Shown here piece after piece: positions 45,355 to 52,073 of a stretch of 52,073 nt of DNA. The first letter of the stretch is position 1. The number at the start of each line of letters is the position of its first letter. The notes beneath the pieces are model-generated. The model ran no database searches. It was not told the DNA's origin and saw nothing but the letters and a program-made list of their open reading frames with translations. Both the position numbers and the translations under genes were made by a program. This stretch comes from Candidimonas sp. (GTDB taxonomy: Bacteria; Pseudomonadota; Gammaproteobacteria; Burkholderiales; Burkholderiaceae_B): contig SCRC01000066.1 of the NCBI GenBank assembly GCA_004297945.1, positions 1 through 52,073 of the forward strand, in the 5' to 3' direction.

Positions 45355-46100
45355 GCAACTATCTTGAAGTGCAGGGCCTTCGTGTCTCCTATGAGCGCGA
45401 TATTGAGATCCTTCGCGGTGTGAACCTGGTCGCCCGGCAATCCAGCACGACCGTGATCATTGGGCCCAATGGTGCCGGCAAGTCCACGTTTCTCAAGGGG
45501 CTGGCCGGTGTTGCTCCGGTGACCGGAGGTGAGGTCCGCTTGCTCGGACAGCGCGTGGACGGGCTAACTTCTGTGCAGCTTGTTGGCAAGGGCATTGCGT
45601 TTGTGCCACAGGAGGCATCCGTGTTTGGCCAGATGACGGTCGATGAAAACCTTCGCCTGGGCGGCTGGACCATACGTGGCAATCGCTCCTTGATTGATCA
45701 GCGCGTCGAAACCTGCCTGCAGCTTTTTGATTCGATCAAGAACTTCCGGGGGCGCAAGGCGGGCGATCTGTCTGGCGGCCAGCAAAAACTGGTTGAGATT
45801 GCCAGGGGTCTGGTGTCTGAGCCTAGTCTGCTGCTGCTCGATGAGCCGACGGCGGGCCTGAGCCCCATCATGGTCAAAGAGGTGTATGAGCAGCTGGCTG
45901 AACTGAGGTCCAAAGCGCCGGTGACGATCGTGCTGGTGGAGCAAAACGTGCGTGAGGCGCTGGCTGTTGCCGACCACGTCTACTCCCTGTCCATGGGCAT
46001 GAACGATGTCGACGGCAGTTCGGAAGAAATCACGGGAAAGCTGGACAGCATAGTGCGCGGCTGGATGTCAAAAACAGGTACTGGAGGGTCTTCCGCATGA
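45351..46100 (+). CDS. Branched-chain-type ABC ATPase (LivF family)
   Basis: 249 residues. Walker A GPNGAGKSTFLK (about 38), FVPQEASVFGQMTVDENLRLG, signature LSGGQQKLVEIA (about 140) and Walker B LLLLDEPTAGLSP (about 160) are all present, with LVEQNVREAL for the switch His/Gln region. Partner of the LivG-type ATPase in the heterodimer. The start at 45351 is shared as ATGA with the preceding stop; the frame's earlier codon at 45237 lies inside that gene. Confidence 0.92.
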   Translation: MSNYLEVQGLRVSYERDIEILRGVNLVARQSSTTVIIGPNGAGKSTFLKGLAGVAPVTGGEVRLLGQRVDGLTSVQLVGKGIAFVPQEASVFGQMTVDENLRLGGWTIRGNRSLIDQRVETCLQLFDSIKNFRGRKAGDLSGGQQKLVEIARGLVSEPSLLLLDEPTAGLSPIMVKEVYEQLAELRSKAPVTIVLVEQNVREALAVADHVYSLSMGMNDVDGSSEEITGKLDSIVRGWMSKTGTGGSSA

Positions 46101-47092
46101 AGAAGGTGAAGAGTCTGTACTGTCTGGCAATCATCTTTCCGCTGATGGGGCTCGCGCTGACGCAAGTCGGCCTAGCGCCAGCGCTGAGCGATGTCATCGT
46201 CATTTCTGCATATTACCTGCTGCTGGCAGGATCATGGGACCTGCTGGCCGGCTTTACCGGGCAGTTTTCCTTCGCGCACGTCGGCCTCGCCGCGGCTGGC
46301 GCCTACGGCGTTGGCTGGGTGACTCTGCACTTGGGCTTGCCGGTCTGGGTGTCCTTTATCGTCTCGCCGCTGATCGTCGGAGCGACTGGTTTTGCCCTCG
46401 GTCTTGTGTCATGCCGGGTCCGTGGCACGCAGCTTTCACTGATCACCTTCGCCTTTGCCGGTGCATTTGGCGTGTTCCTGTCGGCAGCCAGCGACATCAC
46501 GGGGGGCTCCATGGGTTTGCAGGTGCCTCGGCTGATCCACGGCCGCTCGCACGACATCTACCTCCTGGTCGCCGGAGTGGCGGTCGGGCTGTTCTTTGCC
46601 CTGCAGGAGTGGATGCTCAGCGGCGCGCTCGGTCTGCGTATGCAGGCCGTGCGCGACAATGAGGAAGTTGCTGCGGCCTCCGGCATCGACGTGGTGAAGG
46701 TCAAAGTCCTGGCCTTCACGATCACCGCAGCGGTGGCCGGCTTCGCCGGTGCCTTCTACGCCAGCTATGTTGGCGTGCTCGCGCCAACCATCTTGTCCAT
46801 CAACGAAATGGGGCTGGTTCTGGCCATGGTTGTGGTGGGCGGCATGGGGTATCGGCTCGGCCCCTTGCTGGGCGTCGTCGTTATTCGCACCACAGAATAC
46901 TTCGTCCGGGGTGCTGCCGCGCAATACACAACCCTAGTCATTGCCGCCATCACCCTGCTCGTGGTCTTGTACTTTCGTCAGGGGCTGGTCCACGCCCTGA
47001 CCCAAGTCTGGCGACGCATCTATGCACCCCAGGGACGTTGGGGCGAGCACCCAGTTGAGACCGTCCTGCCCCCGCCTTCTGCGTCCGACTGA
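46097..47092 (+). CDS. Branched-chain-type ABC permease (LivM family)
   Basis: 331 residues with about nine or ten helices. LLAGSWDLLAGFTGQFSFAHVGLAAAGAYGVGW (residues ~42-74) is the conserved block. The docking loop is AVRDNEEVAAASGIDVVKVKVLAF (about 183-206). ATGA overlap with the preceding ATPase. It completes the five-part importer, in the gene order receptor, LivH, LivG, LivF, LivM. Confidence 0.92.
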   Translation: MKKVKSLYCLAIIFPLMGLALTQVGLAPALSDVIVISAYYLLLAGSWDLLAGFTGQFSFAHVGLAAAGAYGVGWVTLHLGLPVWVSFIVSPLIVGATGFALGLVSCRVRGTQLSLITFAFAGAFGVFLSAASDITGGSMGLQVPRLIHGRSHDIYLLVAGVAVGLFFALQEWMLSGALGLRMQAVRDNEEVAAASGIDVVKVKVLAFTITAAVAGFAGAFYASYVGVLAPTILSINEMGLVLAMVVVGGMGYRLGPLLGVVVIRTTEYFVRGAAAQYTTLVIAAITLLVVLYFRQGLVHALTQVWRRIYAPQGRWGEHPVETVLPPPSASD

Positions 47093-47185
47093 GCGGAGTC
47101 GGGCCAGAAACAAACCATCAGTGCCGATGCCGATAAAGATGGAAATATTCGCAACGCGGGATCGCGCGGGACACAAGGAGATGAC

Positions 47186-48841
47186 ATGGAGCAGGATCTG
47201 ACGCCGTTTAGGCGCTCACCCGATGAGGTGATGCGTCTGGCACGCATGGGGTCTTTTCACAAGTCCCGTCTGAGCTTTATGCCAACGCTATTGCGTCAGT
47301 TGGTCCATGAGCGTTGGCAGTTCGATCGCAGCGCGTGGGAAATTGATGCCACGGGCGAGGGCTATGCGGTGTATCGCGCCAGGGGGCCTCAGCGCACCTA
47401 CAGCCTGGTCGCCTTTGCGCATAACCTACCTGATGAAATGCGATCAGACCGTGTCATCGCCACGGCGTGGGACGCAACATTTGCCCTGTTCGACGGTGAG
47501 CCGTCGGCACAGGACGTGGCGCGCCTGCGCGCCAATGTGCCCAGGCAAGAAGCCGGCCGCATCAGCGATAGCGAACTCACGCTGGCACGGGCCAACCGCT
47601 CGGTCCGTCTCTGGGCGCATGTCGTTGACAGTCTGGCCGCCGGACGCCAGCCCGAGCGTGAACAGCTCGAGTCGGTCGGCTATTTAATGCGCACGACCGC
47701 GGTCTACGGTTCCGGAAAGTTTGGCGCCGCCGATCGCGCGGCTATTGCCGATCGCCCCGAATTCAGGGGGCCGTTTCGTGCCGAGATGCTGACGGTGTGG
47801 CTGATCCGGGCCTTCACTGTCGACCTGGTCGAACACGCGGCTCGCGTAAAGGGTGGCGCGCATGCCGTCACCATGGAGCCTGCGCTGCGCCGGCACCTCG
47901 GTGTGGGCAACTCCACGGGGCTAGGTATGGCGCCGTTTCTGCTCAACCACCCGACCTTGATCAACAACTGGGTTGCCGCACGCGAAGAAGCCCTGGCACG
48001 GGTGCGCAGTCTGGAAATTGCGCAAGCCGGCGCGCTCGTGGAGTTCTCGCGGCTACTGGAGGAAGCCCGGGTCAATGCCCTCAACTGGCACACCGAGCAT
48101 GCGATTCAGGTGGAGAAGGTTCACAAGCTCAACGCCGATCTGGAATGGCTTGACGCGCACCTCAAGACAGGTGCGCTGGAGCAGCCCTACCCATGGGACA
48201 GGCTGTATCGATGGGCGACGCGATCGCTCTCGCTGGAAGGCCAGGAGCAGATGGTGTCGCTGCTGATCGATGCTCACGGTGAGCTCGTCGACGATCTAGC
48301 GGCAACCATGAATGCCGACGAACAGGGCAGCTTTCGCATTGATGGCCGTATGTCTGTCGGGTGTCTGCTGAACACTCTGGCCAGCCAATATGGCTGGGTG
48401 CGCGGCATTGATTTCGGCCGTCAGGAGGCGAGGGCACGGTTCTGGTACGTCTCCGAGGAAAAGCTGGAGCCGCGTCTTGGGCAGCGCCAGTGCGACCCGG
48501 GTGCCGAGCTTGAGCAGCCGCTGGGTGTCGCCTTCGACGTCTCGCAGATGTGGCGCGGGCTGGAACAGTGGGATCGTCAGTCGCACCTGGCCGAGTACCT
48601 GTTGGCGCATCCCGAGCATCGGCATACTGCTCGCCGCGTGCAGATCGTTAGGAGCCACCCGTTTGCTGAAATTCGCGACAACCTCACGTCCGCCGAGATG
48701 CTGCCCATAGATCTTTTGCGGTGCAAGCTGGCCTTCTTCGGTGCAACGAAGTTTGATCCGCGATCAGATCGTTGGGTGCGCATCAACATGTACGCGGATG
48801 CTCCCTACCCGCACGAAATATCAGCACCATTACAAGCATGA
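47186..48841 (+). CDS. Large conserved-looking protein of unknown function
   Basis: 551 residues, soluble, no signal peptide and no membrane segment. I do not recognise a family. Notable stretches are FMPTLLRQLVHERWQFDRSAWE (31-52), a Glu/Arg-rich middle, YGSGKFGAADRAA, GNSTGLGMAPFLLNHP (about 250-265, a Gly/Ser-rich turn that could hold a phosphate or cofactor), a helical region ~275-330 with His, and two late blocks RRVQIVRSHPFAEIRDNLTSAEMLPIDLLRCKLAFFGATKFDPRSD. AAGGAG at 47175-47180 gives a strong ribosome site. It follows the transporter by 93 bases and is 13 bases before the DUF3726-like gene, so it most likely acts on the imported compound. Confidence 0.8.
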   Translation: MEQDLTPFRRSPDEVMRLARMGSFHKSRLSFMPTLLRQLVHERWQFDRSAWEIDATGEGYAVYRARGPQRTYSLVAFAHNLPDEMRSDRVIATAWDATFALFDGEPSAQDVARLRANVPRQEAGRISDSELTLARANRSVRLWAHVVDSLAAGRQPEREQLESVGYLMRTTAVYGSGKFGAADRAAIADRPEFRGPFRAEMLTVWLIRAFTVDLVEHAARVKGGAHAVTMEPALRRHLGVGNSTGLGMAPFLLNHPTLINNWVAAREEALARVRSLEIAQAGALVEFSRLLEEARVNALNWHTEHAIQVEKVHKLNADLEWLDAHLKTGALEQPYPWDRLYRWATRSLSLEGQEQMVSLLIDAHGELVDDLAATMNADEQGSFRIDGRMSVGCLLNTLASQYGWVRGIDFGRQEARARFWYVSEEKLEPRLGQRQCDPGAELEQPLGVAFDVSQMWRGLEQWDRQSHLAEYLLAHPEHRHTARRVQIVRSHPFAEIRDNLTSAEMLPIDLLRCKLAFFGATKFDPRSDRWVRINMYADAPYPHEISAPLQA

Positions 48842-48854
48842 GATAGCACCCGAA

Positions 48855-49538
48855 ATGAATCAGATTTCATCCTCCAGCGGCGTCGGCCTTGTCAACTACT
48901 CGCTCTCGGAAATCCAGGCACAGTGCCGCAAGGCGGCGCGCGGCGCAGGGTTGGCTTGGGGGCTTGCCGAAGAAGCCGGCATGGCGTGTCGCTGGCTGGC
49001 CTCGTTCGACCTGCCTGGCCCCCGGGTGCTCGCAGAGCTGCTCAGGCTCAATGATGGTAAACCCTACGAAACGCTGCGCCCGGCCAGCCTTGACGGCAAT
49101 TGGGAGGCCCTGGGGGGCAGGCTGTGCCCGCTCATCGCGGGCGCCACGCTGTCTGACATTGCAGCGGAGAGGGTGGCGGGGCATCATGTTGAGCTGGCAG
49201 CCGTGGCGTTTCCCATGCTGCTTCTTCCTTTTCTCGGGCTGGCCGCTAAGCAGCACGGAGTCGCACAGGAGCTCCGCTGTAATTGTACGCGGGTGACCTG
49301 CCTGCCCGACGGCATCAGCATCAGCGGTGACGTGACACTGCTCCAGACTGCGCACGCCCGGCACGTGGTTTGTGTTGGCGCGGAGCGGGCTGAACCCGAC
49401 CATAAGCCATCGGCGCAGTCGCGGGCGATTGATGCGTCGGCCTGGGCAACGCTGGAATTCTTCGCGCACCGAACCTATGTTCCCGCGACGGACGCCTCGC
49501 GGGCTGGCGCCGGGTCCACATTAAGTGACGACCAGTAA
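48855..49538 (+). CDS. DUF3726-like protein
   Basis: 227 residues, soluble. The start VNYSLSEIQAQCRKAARGAGLAWGLAEEAGMACRWLA matches what I recall of the DUF3726 family (SLNEIE..A.KAARGAG..WGLAEEA..A.RWL). The rest is Ala/Leu-rich, with an HVELAAVAFPMLLLPFLGLAA segment. No activity is known to me. The start at 48855 is chosen by homology; the earlier in-frame codon at 48741 is within the 551-residue gene. Last gene of the operon. It probably works with the preceding large protein, perhaps as a subunit. Confidence 0.75.
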   Translation: MNQISSSSGVGLVNYSLSEIQAQCRKAARGAGLAWGLAEEAGMACRWLASFDLPGPRVLAELLRLNDGKPYETLRPASLDGNWEALGGRLCPLIAGATLSDIAAERVAGHHVELAAVAFPMLLLPFLGLAAKQHGVAQELRCNCTRVTCLPDGISISGDVTLLQTAHARHVVCVGAERAEPDHKPSAQSRAIDASAWATLEFFAHRTYVPATDASRAGAGSTLSDDQ

Positions 49539-49786
49539 TGCATTTTCCAGCAATATGCAGCACGGGTCTGCCAGGGTAAACCACAGGCATGCTCACAGCC
49601 ATCCGATCACACAAGGCGATACCTCGTTGGGCCGCGCATGGCGCAGACAAGTGTTCACAATGGCGTCATCTACCTTGCTTGAGGCTGGAAGTGACAAGTC
49701 GAGACTCTTGTTTTGTCAAATTTTTCTGCGTGGCCTTTCCGATTCCGCAGGTATGAACGAGCTTCGGGAAAGAGGGGGCGTTCCGG

Positions 49787-49929
49787 GCGCTACGCCCGGG
49801 CGAGCAAGAGTCCGAGCACTATTTCGTCTTCGCACAACGATTTGACGGAGTCAATCTGCCGGACTATGCCTGCCGTATCCTGTTGGAACAGTTTTACAAA
49901 CCCCAACACGCAATACGCCGTATATGACG
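49787..49929 (+). pseudogene. Short helicase-like remnant
   Basis: A frame without start reads RALRPGEQESEHYFVFAQRF, then DGVNLPDYACRILLEQFYKP and QHAIRRI to a stop. FVFAQRFDGVNLPDYACRIL resembles the RYDGIDLPDDACRLLV block in some superfamily-2 helicases. It is about 47 codons with no continuation. The rest of the 49539-49994 gap shows nothing I can support. Confidence 0.35.
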
Positions 49930-49994
49930 TTTGGCGGGTTGGGCTATGTCCCATGCTTCCAATGAATTGACGCCTTCCATAGAATTGCCCAAAA

Positions 49995-50375
49995 TCAGTG
50001 AGTGACTGACCGGTGCATCACACCAAAGCGTTCTGCCAAGGCTGAAAGGCGCTTGTCCAGTGTCCAGAGCTCTACTTGTGGCGACATCATGGTCGAAGCC
50101 AGGAGCAGCATATCAACCAGCCCGCAACCCAAACCGAAAAGTTTTTCGCCTTCGATGAAGTCCACGGTTTCTTTCAGGGTAGCGTGTTGAGTGTGCCGTA
50201 AGCTATCAAGATCGGCCAGAATACACAACCGATTGGGTGGCGTTCCGCAGGCCAACTCGCCAAGCACCATAGGGTGCACCATTACGCGATCACCCTCCAG
50301 CAAATAAGCCAAACCCTGATTCTCACGTCGGAAGTGATCAACCCATACCGAAGTATCAACTAATACACCGTTCAT
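49995..50375 (-). CDS. vapC: PIN-domain toxin (VapC-like)
   Basis: Probable RNase toxin of a type II toxin-antitoxin pair, 126 residues. The four PIN acidic residues are visible: Asp7 (LVDTSVW), Glu40 (LGELACG), Asp88 (GLVDMLLL) and Asp107 (TLDKRL). The wording GVLVDTSVWVDHFR and LWTLDKRLSALAERFGV is common VapC. Its ATG overlaps the antitoxin stop by four bases. VapC toxins cut specific tRNAs or rRNA; the target here is unknown. All catalytic positions are intact, so it is probably active in spite of the decayed surroundings. Confidence 0.88.
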   Translation of the reverse strand: MNGVLVDTSVWVDHFRRENQGLAYLLEGDRVMVHPMVLGELACGTPPNRLCILADLDSLRHTQHATLKETVDFIEGEKLFGLGCGLVDMLLLASTMMSPQVELWTLDKRLSALAERFGVMHRSVTH

Positions 50376-50578
50376 GCTTCGGCGGGCTCTATACGGCGGC
50401 GCGGTATGTCGGGCATATGTGGTGCTGACCCCCCGAGGGCTGCGAGTCGCTTCGCAGACTGTACACGCACATACGTCTTGACCGCCTCACGTATGAGATC
50501 GGCTTTTTCAATGCCGGGGTCGGCCACTTGCAGCGCCCTCTCAAACAATTCATCGTCAATGGTCACGGTAGTTCGCAT
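50372..50578 (-). CDS. vapB: Ribbon-helix-helix antitoxin (VapB-like)
   Basis: 68 residues. The N-terminal RTTVTIDDELFERALQVADPGIEKADLIREAVKTYV is a ribbon-helix-helix DNA-binding domain of the VapB/DUF2191 type. The Pro/Arg-rich tail (PHMPDIPRRRIEP) is the likely toxin-binding and neutralising part. Ribosome site GAGG eight bases before the ATG. First gene of the pair, overlapping vapC by four bases. It probably represses its own promoter through the repeated sites at 50598-50625. Confidence 0.85.
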   Translation of the reverse strand: MRTTVTIDDELFERALQVADPGIEKADLIREAVKTYVRVQSAKRLAALGGSAPHMPDIPRRRIEPAEA

Positions 50579-50597
50579 TTTTGCCTCTAGTAATGTT

Positions 50598-50625
50598 GCA
50601 TCAATATATGCATCATATTACATCA
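50598..50625 (-). promoter_or_regulatory. Repeated TGATGY motifs upstream of vapBC, candidate operator
   Basis: On the minus strand TGATGT, TGATGC and TGATGC occur at 50625-50620, 50615-50610 and 50603-50598, about one helical turn apart, 20-47 bases before the antitoxin start in an AT-rich stretch. This arrangement suits cooperative binding of a ribbon-helix-helix dimer. Confidence 0.5.
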
Positions 50626-50675
50626 AATTAGTGTTTGCGCAGAGATTCCCTATGTAATAATTGTCGAACGTGATC

Positions 50676-50794
50676 CAGTTTGGAAATCCGTACCTATACA
50701 AAACAAGGGCTTACCATGCCTTTGCACTCTGAGCTTAGGACTCGTTGATCGTTCAGTTTGGAATTTTCCAGGCATTGCGTCACTCAGTTTGGAA
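50676..50794 (+). repeat. Three direct copies of CAGTTTGGAA
   Basis: CAGTTTGGAA occurs at 50676-50685, 50754-50763 and 50785-50794, in a gene-free stretch between vapB and the HsdR fragment. Such short repeats are often left by insertion-element ends, but no transposase or longer inverted repeat accompanies them. Confidence 0.5.
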
Positions 50795-50874
50795 CCCTCC
50801 GTACAACTGCCAATTCACGCGTTAACTTCTGCGCCAATCGCCATAGACGAGTGCGAGTGGGCTAGGACTTCTTT

Positions 50875-52002
50875 ATGGTCGAGGAGCGTAACGCACGTTT
50901 CGGCCAGTACGATGCTGACGGCGTCATGCTGCCGGCGAAATGGGAAGAGGTCAGCTGCGAGAAAGTGAACTTCCGGACACTGAGTGCCAAGCCCAACTTC
51001 TATGTGCTGGTAGATGAGGCCCATCGCAGCCAGTACGACTTCTTAGCCGCCTTCATGCGCGCCAGTCTACCCAACGCCAAGTTTGTGGCCTTCACTGGCA
51101 CCCCGCTGTTAAACGAAGACAAGCACACGCTGGGTGAGTTTGGTGGGGACACCTACATCGACGAGTACCGGCTGCACAAAGCGGTTGCCGATGATGCGAC
51201 CCTTCCCATAAAGTACCAGGATGCATGGGTGGCACTGGCCCCCAACGTCAAACTCGACCAAGCCTTCAAAGACCAGTTCACCAAGGAGCCCGAACTCCGA
51301 CAGCACGCACTGAAGAAGGGACTCTTGGCGCGCTGGCGACGAGCCGGCGACCGCATGGAACAGGTAGCCAACCATCTTGTTGAGCATTTTATTAGTAGTG
51401 TGCAGGCAAAGGGCCTGAAAGCAATGCTGGTTTGCGATGGCCGCGAAATGGCGGTGCGTTACAAAGATATGCTCGACGCCATCATGGCGGAACGATTCGA
51501 ACAGGGGCTGCCGATTTTTCAGAGTAAGTTGGCTATTTCTTTGGCCAGCATGACCGCATCGCGTACCGGCGCATCAGTGCAGGAAGAAGCCGCTGAGTAC
51601 AAAATTAACCCGGAACAGGTGAAGTCCATCGAAGAACGGGTAAGGGCGGAAATCAAAGCAGGCAAGGAGCCGGTGGCGATGCCTTCCGACGAGATTGGCA
51701 ACTTTGTCGGCAAGCTCTTTCCGCTTCCCTATGGCGATGAGTCCAAGGCCAAGGACGGGAAATTTCACGCGAACAATGTCGGGCTCATTATCGTATCCGG
51801 CATGCTCCTGACCGGTTGGGATGCCCCAATAGTGAGCACAATGTATCTCGATAAGCCGTTGAAAGAGCTCACGCTACTGCAAACCATTGCGCGCGTAAAC
51901 CGCGTTCTGGCGGGCAAGAACGCCGGCTACATCATCGACTACTACGGCGTGGTCGAGCACCTAGCCCGAATATTTCATAAACAGTGCGCGCTTAAGAAAT
52001 AG
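50875..52002 (+). pseudogene. hsdR: Type I restriction enzyme HsdR fragment
   Basis: 375 codons of the helicase/translocase part of HsdR. Motif II VDEAHRSQ (about 46), motif III FTGTP (about 75), DTYIDEYRLHKAVADDATLPIKY, GMLLTGWDAP (motif V region) and QTIARVNR (motif VI, about 345) are present. The N-terminal nuclease domain and the Walker A motif are missing: the frame starts about 30 codons before motif II and a stop lies directly upstream. After YIIDYYGVVEHLARI the sequence departs from the family and ends, so the C-terminal domain is missing too. No hsdM or hsdS is seen. Nonfunctional as a restriction enzyme. Confidence 0.85.
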
Positions 52003-52073
52003 ACGAAATACGGAACCGAAGTGACTGCGCGCCTGAGAGACAGGCAAAGGCCGGCCCTACCCATTCGATTGGC

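Overview
The window reads as chromosome of a high-GC betaproteobacterium, most like the Alcaligenaceae (Bordetella/Achromobacter/Pusillimonas group). This is inferred from the gene families (a hyi-glxR-pyk glyoxylate block beside malate synthase G, Bug-type receptor remnants, many ABC solute receptors, a complete urt operon) and from codon and base use; no rRNA or tRNA gene was seen to settle it. Coding density is high. Several stretches (11.4-15.4 kb, 17.3-17.8 kb, 32.8-33.1 kb, 49.5-52 kb) hold broken or chimeric gene remnants typical of accessory DNA.

Layout. 1-5.0 kb: end of hydroxypyruvate isomerase, tartronate semialdehyde reductase, pyruvate kinase and malate synthase G, that is glyoxylate/glycerate assimilation into pyruvate and malate. 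5.0-7.5 kb: an ArgD-type aminotransferase and a DMT exporter, set among REP-like palindromes that occur as two inverted pairs. 7.5-11.4 kb: MOSC protein, cystine-type ABC receptor and permease, DNA polymerase IV. 11.4-15.4 kb: an HNH nuclease pseudogene that has lost its catalytic core, a truncated IS3-family end, a DUF1003 protein, an MFS transporter and a frameshifted membrane-anchored protein. 15.5-23.3 kb: esterase, DinB/YfiT-like protein, a TcuB-Bug chimeric scar and a tripartite RND efflux operon. 23.4-26 kb: Gfa, a small secreted Lys-Cys peptide translationally coupled to an uncharacterised protein, and a GST. 25.9-31.6 kb: urtABCDE urea importer with a clear sigma-54 promoter. 31.8-38.9 kb: quinone oxidoreductase, glucoamylase-like remnant, Hsp15, MFS transporter, a TrmB-type regulator with a palindromic operator over its promoter, a PAS-GAF-GGDEF protein and a His-rich secreted protein.

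39-49.5 kb is a large catabolic-looking operon. A divergent LysR regulator faces an aldehyde dehydrogenase, an M19-like dipeptidase that appears to lack half of its metal ligands, a complete branched-chain-type ABC importer (receptor, two permeases, two ATPases), a 551-residue protein I cannot place and a DUF3726-like protein. The genes are tightly coupled by ATGA overlaps. The set looks like uptake and breakdown of one unidentified nitrogenous compound, and is the best candidate here for an undescribed pathway.

49.5-52.07 kb is decayed: a helicase-like fragment, an intact VapBC-type toxin-antitoxin pair, short CAGTTTGGAA repeats, and an HsdR fragment without its nuclease domain or Walker A motif.
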